A stretch of DNA of 64,000 nucleotides from an uncultured Methanocorpusculum sp. (lineage in GTDB: Archaea > Halobacteriota > Methanomicrobia > Methanomicrobiales > Methanocorpusculaceae): assembly GCF_963667985.1 (NCBI RefSeq), contig NZ_OY764081.1, forward strand, positions 1,116,001-1,180,000, in the 5' to 3' direction. Both the position numbers and the translations under genes were made by a program. The notes under the pieces were generated by a model. It was not told the origin of the DNA and ran no database searches. It saw only the letters and a list, made by a program, of their open reading frames with translations. Shown here piece after piece: positions 60,760 through 64,000 of the stretch (its first letter is position 1; each line of letters starts with the position of its first letter).

Positions 60760-62196
60760 ATGATAAAAATTCTATCAAAACTACTATTAGTATTCGTCTG
60801 CTTATGCATGCTGACGGTAATTGTGCCTGGGGTTTGTGCAAGTGAAGCATTTTCATACTCAGGAGAAGATGCTTTAGGAATTGCAAGTTCTGATGAACAG
60901 ATTGAAGAAATATCTCAACCTGAATTATCGAACGCTATTTTTTCCATCGATGGTGCAACAACTGATGTAAAAACAGGCATCACACGAGAGAGCAAAGGCA
61001 CAGATGAATTAGAAAAACAATACGGCATCTTGAACATCCCGTCAACTGTTCTTACCTATGATGCGGTATCTTTCAGTACCGTGAAGTTAAACAAAGAGGG
61101 GGAAAATTCCTTAAAAGTTTATTAATACGGCAAAGAGTATGATTTAATCCTTGAAAGATCTAATTTTGAGAATATTGATGACGGTATTGATTCCTATAAC
61201 GGATATATCAAAGGTTTGGATAATTCAGTTGCATTATTCACCTTTGATGAAAGTATGGGGAAATCTCTTGTTCATGGATTCATTGAGTTCGAAAATGAGC
61301 AGGTGTATGTAGTTCCTGTTCAAACACGGGAAAATGGATTGAAAACGGACAATCCTTTGCACATTATATATTCATCAAAGGGTGTTGCAAATCCAACTGA
61401 AGAACAGATAGCAGAAATTGAAAAAATATATTCAGAAAATACAAACCGGCTGGGAGTTACGTTGCCGGATGCAGGTAAATTTCCGATCACATCTGATTTA
61501 CCGTCAAGTTATTCTCCATCCAGCTGGGCAACGGTTTATGTCCTTGTAGCAACTGATTATGAATTCCATGAACTAGAGACGAATTGGGTCTCTTCAGCAC
61601 AATCCTATATGAATCATGCTGCATATCAGTATCAGAGACCCGATATTGGCGTATTTTTGAATGTAGCTGAATATGATGATTCAAAAATGCATGACTTATC
61701 CAATGATGCAAGGAAAACTTCAGATCCATTTGGATTATTTAGAGAAAAATTTCCAGCATGGTATCTGGATAGTAAAAATGCAGATATTGCTGTCTATTTA
61801 GGTGGAAACGATAAAAATGCTATAGAACAAGGTGAGTCTTTTGGGTATGGACGGTATCCTGACGATGAGTGTCGCTATACTTGGAGTCAGATGGTCGCTG
61901 ATATTTATCCTCCTATTATTGGACTAATCTATGATGGATCACTCAATGCAAGAAGATATTGTGTTATTCATGAGTTAGGACATATATTCGATGCAAATCA
62001 TGAAGATTCACAGGGCACTAATAAAGCATACAAGTGGTTTGAAAATGGAATTCCGAAACATACTGTTATGTGGAGTTGTTATTTAGGCACAACGAATACC
62101 TGTGAATATTCATCTCCAAGTTATCATGGGGATAGTACACACGATAACGCAGGTGCCATCAGAGCGGTAAAGCATAACATTGCCTCCCTTGTGTGA
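60760..62196 (+). pseudogene. Secreted metzincin-like metalloprotease, in-frame TAA
   Basis: Signal peptide MIKILSKLLLVFVCLCMLTV, cleavage near VCA-SEA. A single TAA (61123-61125) occurs after ENSLKVY, where the paralog at 55728 has Leu (ITLYGK), so TTA to TAA explains it. Downstream the frame is intact: FENIDDGIDSYNGYIKGLDN, catalytic VIHELGHIFDANHEDS (HExxHxxDxxH), Met-turn KHTVMWS, and SPSYHGDSTHDNAGAI. Residues between the stop and end make up most of the enzyme. Confidence 0.8.
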
Positions 62197-62262
62197 TTTA
62201 TCTTAGAGGTATATACAATCAACAAAGACCCAAATCACGAGGGAAAATTTTGGATAATACTA

Positions 62263-62643
62263 TTGGCTGTTCTTATTCTGCTGCCGCTCGTATTTGTCGT
62301 GCCTATCCTGATAGAATCCACCGGTATCTTGGACAGTAAGTCAATGATATTAACCTATTCATCATATCCTGAAAAACCGATCAACCACGTATGGAACGAA
62401 TCCGGATATGCGATATTGAATATTACTGATGAGGATTTCGAAAAATATCCTGAGATAAAGGAGTTGTTTCTTACCAGGGATACCAGTATAAAAAAATCGG
62501 ACCCTAGAACAGATAACCCTGTATTGAATAGTGTCCAGGTTCTGACTCGAAAACGAATCGATGAGATCCGGGAAAAATACTGCATTCATAGAATTCTCTA
62601 CTGGGAAGGAGAGTATTATCAGGCAGGCATCCCGTATTCATAA
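62263..62643 (+). CDS. Small anchored 'WEGxYY' protein
   Basis: 126 residues from TTG 62263. The hydrophobic anchor in fact begins earlier in the same frame: NKDPNHEGKFWIILLAVLIL from 62221, behind a GAGG site, with ATC where an ATG would be expected (62218). So the natural start may be mutated or a non-standard one is used. The exported domain has ILNITDEDFEKYPEIKELFL and ILYWEGEYYQAGIPYS, as in its relatives. Confidence 0.55.
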   Translation: MAVLILLPLVFVVPILIESTGILDSKSMILTYSSYPEKPINHVWNESGYAILNITDEDFEKYPEIKELFLTRDTSIKKSDPRTDNPVLNSVQVLTRKRIDEIREKYCIHRILYWEGEYYQAGIPYS

Positions 62644-62711
62644 CTTTTGTTAGCTCTTTGACGAATTGAGTTGAGGAGGAGACAAATCAAGGTTTACTAT
62701 GTGAGGTTTAA

Positions 62712-63302
62712 ATGATGAAATTGAGTATAAAAATTCTTGCTGCATGCATATGCATACTTCTGTTGATCATTAGTGCCGGCTGCATCTTACCGGAACACTA
62801 CTCAGAAAATAATAGCCTGCCTGACTTCATGCCGGGTATATTTGATACAGGATTTTTTTCATCACCCCCTTCACCCCCTAACACATCGTCATATACTCAT
62901 GCAATCGACTGGTACTTTGATCTGGACAATGCAACAGGTTTTGTAAGCGTTCAGAGACGTGATGGCCGGTCAAATCAGATTCCAATTTACATTGCAGAAC
63001 CGGGTGTTGAGGGAAGAATTGCCATAAAAATCACGGCATCCGGGGAGGATATTATTGTTACGCTCAATAGAACATTTCCTATGTCTCCTTTGCCGGAAGG
63101 GATGTCGCTCACCCTCGAAGGTGAGCCGATCTACGTGAAGAATGGTGAAACGGCGGATGCAACTCTTATTCTACGGGTAGATCCCTCTGCAGTGAATACT
63201 GTTACGCACACGGTGGTCTGGTTGGAGACGACGAGCGGGTGGGGACGGGCACGTGTATGTCAGTTGTATTCAGCCGCTGATCCAAACATACCTGATATTT
63301 GA
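62712..63302 (+). CDS. Lipoprotein-like secreted protein
   Basis: 196 residues. Signal peptide with lipobox LLIISAGC (Cys about residue 24), then a Pro/Ser linker (FFSSPPSPPNTSS) and a beta-rich domain (ATGFVSVQRRDGRSNQIPIY, GRIAIKITASGEDIIVTLNR, ATLILRVDPSAVNTVTHTVV). Anchored at the cell surface; no known family. The original ATG may be 62712 or 62715. Confidence 0.65.
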   Translation: MMKLSIKILAACICILLLIISAGCILPEHYSENNSLPDFMPGIFDTGFFSSPPSPPNTSSYTHAIDWYFDLDNATGFVSVQRRDGRSNQIPIYIAEPGVEGRIAIKITASGEDIIVTLNRTFPMSPLPEGMSLTLEGEPIYVKNGETADATLILRVDPSAVNTVTHTVVWLETTSGWGRARVCQLYSAADPNIPDI

Positions 63303-63372
63303 ATATACAATATGCGGATGTGATCTCCTCCCTTTATTTTATCACTATTTTTCTTACGATCTCGAAGGATAC

Positions 63373-63425
63373 CTCAGCATTGGAATTTATGCTCAATGTA
63401 TTGATAATAGATGAGGGAGATAAGA
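63373..63425. repeat. Array repeat copy 6
   Basis: CATTGGAATTTATGCTCAAT continuing GTATTGATAATAGATGAGGG and the same ATAATTTTAGTGTTGTTGAA tail as copy 2. The following gene at 63486 is the paralog of the gene after copy 2, so repeat plus gene were duplicated together. Confidence 0.75.
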
Positions 63426-63485
63426 TAATTTTAGTGTTGTTGAACATAAACCACGTATAAAATCTCTCAAAGTCAGGTACACATA

Positions 63486-63884
63486 ATGGACGAAAAATCT
63501 ACAAAATCTAAAAAAAATATTTTTGGCATTCTTATTCTGATCATTGGATTGAGCATCGGCTATGCCATTATATTTTTTGCGCTGGGTCTTGGAGAAGGGA
63601 GCTATGTATACCTATTCTATTCATCAGGACCTGATGATGATCACTCTGAGTGGAAGATATTTGTTCCAACAGAAGAGGTTTTCCAAAAGTATCCTGAGTT
63701 AAAAGAGCTGCTGCTCACGAGAAACACAAGCATTAATCTGTCAAATCCAGATGAAGTAGAGACCTGGTCTCATAAAGTTCCTGTAAAAACTAGACAGAGA
63801 TGTAATGAACTTCGTGAATTCTTATATCACAAAATTTTCTACTGGGAGGGGGAGTATTACACTGCGGCGATACCTATTGAGTAG
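63486..63884 (+). CDS. Small anchored 'WEGxYY' protein (intact)
   Basis: 132 residues. MDEKSTKSKKNIFGILILII, one membrane segment (about 11-33), then FVPTEEVFQKYPELKELLLT, RTRQRC-like helix (VKTRQRCNELREFLYHKI) and FYWEGEYYTAAIPIE. Intact version of the pseudogene at 58547. Function unknown. Confidence 0.65.
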   Translation: MDEKSTKSKKNIFGILILIIGLSIGYAIIFFALGLGEGSYVYLFYSSGPDDDHSEWKIFVPTEEVFQKYPELKELLLTRNTSINLSNPDEVETWSHKVPVKTRQRCNELREFLYHKIFYWEGEYYTAAIPIE

Positions 63885-63969
63885 GGATGCATACACCCGT
63901 TTTTGCTGGAAAGCCGCTATTAACTGAAACTTCTGTATGTCTGAACTTATTCTCCGATTCCAACAGATA

Positions 63970-64000
63970 TACCCAGCATTGGATTCCAGGCTCAATGTAT
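63970..64000. repeat. Array repeat copy 7 (cut by window end)
   Basis: CATTGGATTCCAGGCTCAAT then GTAT at the edge, preceded by CTCCGATTCCAACAGATATA. The array therefore continues beyond the window. Confidence 0.7.

Noticed and set aside
55522..64000. True integron
   Set aside because: No integrase gene is visible and the repeats sit with promoter-like spacing before genes; cassette exchange remains only a possibility.
55522..64000. CRISPR array
   Set aside because: Repeat spacing is 0.5-3 kb with genes between, not short spacers; no cas genes.

Overview
The window looks like chromosome of a hydrogenotrophic methanogenic archaeon, most likely Methanomicrobiales and probably close to Methanocorpusculum. 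This is inferred from gene content only. The markers are an F420-reducing hydrogenase operon (frhADGB, 23.1-26.8 kb), F420H2:NADP oxidoreductase, the methanopterin-pathway GTP cyclohydrolase MptA, the DNA polymerase D small subunit, an Orc1/Cdc6 gene with an adjacent origin, Hel308, Cgi121 and RIO1. No rRNA, tRNA or CRISPR array was recognised.

Layout. 0-5 kb: 3' end of aspS, then small metabolic and regulatory genes. 5.0-8.3 kb: a cluster of short palindromes, a one-span membrane protein, and an AT-rich KAP-type NTPase gene bracketed by ~130-bp inverted repeats. 8.4-12.6 kb: an AMP-forming ligase followed by an ECF-type transporter whose S component and two ATPases are fused. 12.7-23 kb: two 'PFWR' membrane proteins, fno, an ATP-grasp enzyme, recQ, a frameshifted ilvC, mptA, and a frameshifted gene coupled to larC. 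23-27 kb: frhADGB. 27-35 kb: MerR regulator, broken substrate-binding protein, small enzymes, membrane pyrophosphatase. 35-40.3 kb: polymerase D small subunit, aminotransferase, Lrp regulator, Orc1/Cdc6 and a replication origin with inverted origin-recognition boxes around an AT-rich core. 40-48 kb: information-processing genes plus two transglutaminase-like secreted proteins. 47.8-49.5 kb: a second locus with the same architecture as 5-8.3 kb but with an empty inverted-repeat slot. 49.6-54 kb: redox, phosphotransferase and tyrS genes. 54-64 kb: an array of secreted and membrane proteins separated by copies of one intergenic repeat, preceded by a membrane-anchored transcriptional regulator.

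Two features stand out. First, two loci 43 kb apart share the order [palindrome cluster with an identical 28-bp core] - [membrane protein gene] - [inverted-repeat pair beginning with CGCGAATC direct repeats]. One slot holds a KAP NTPase and the other holds no gene. Second, the 55.5-64 kb array has at least seven copies of a repeat placed about 60-150 bp upstream of genes from a few paralogous families (metzincin-like proteases, multi-span membrane proteins, small anchored 'WEGxYY' proteins). Three of these genes carry a single in-frame stop.

An unusual number of otherwise well-conserved genes is interrupted by 1-nt frameshifts (ilvC, the gene before larC, a substrate-binding protein, a GNAT, a transglutaminase-like protein). 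Several sit in homopolymers, so sequencing error must be excluded before calling decay.
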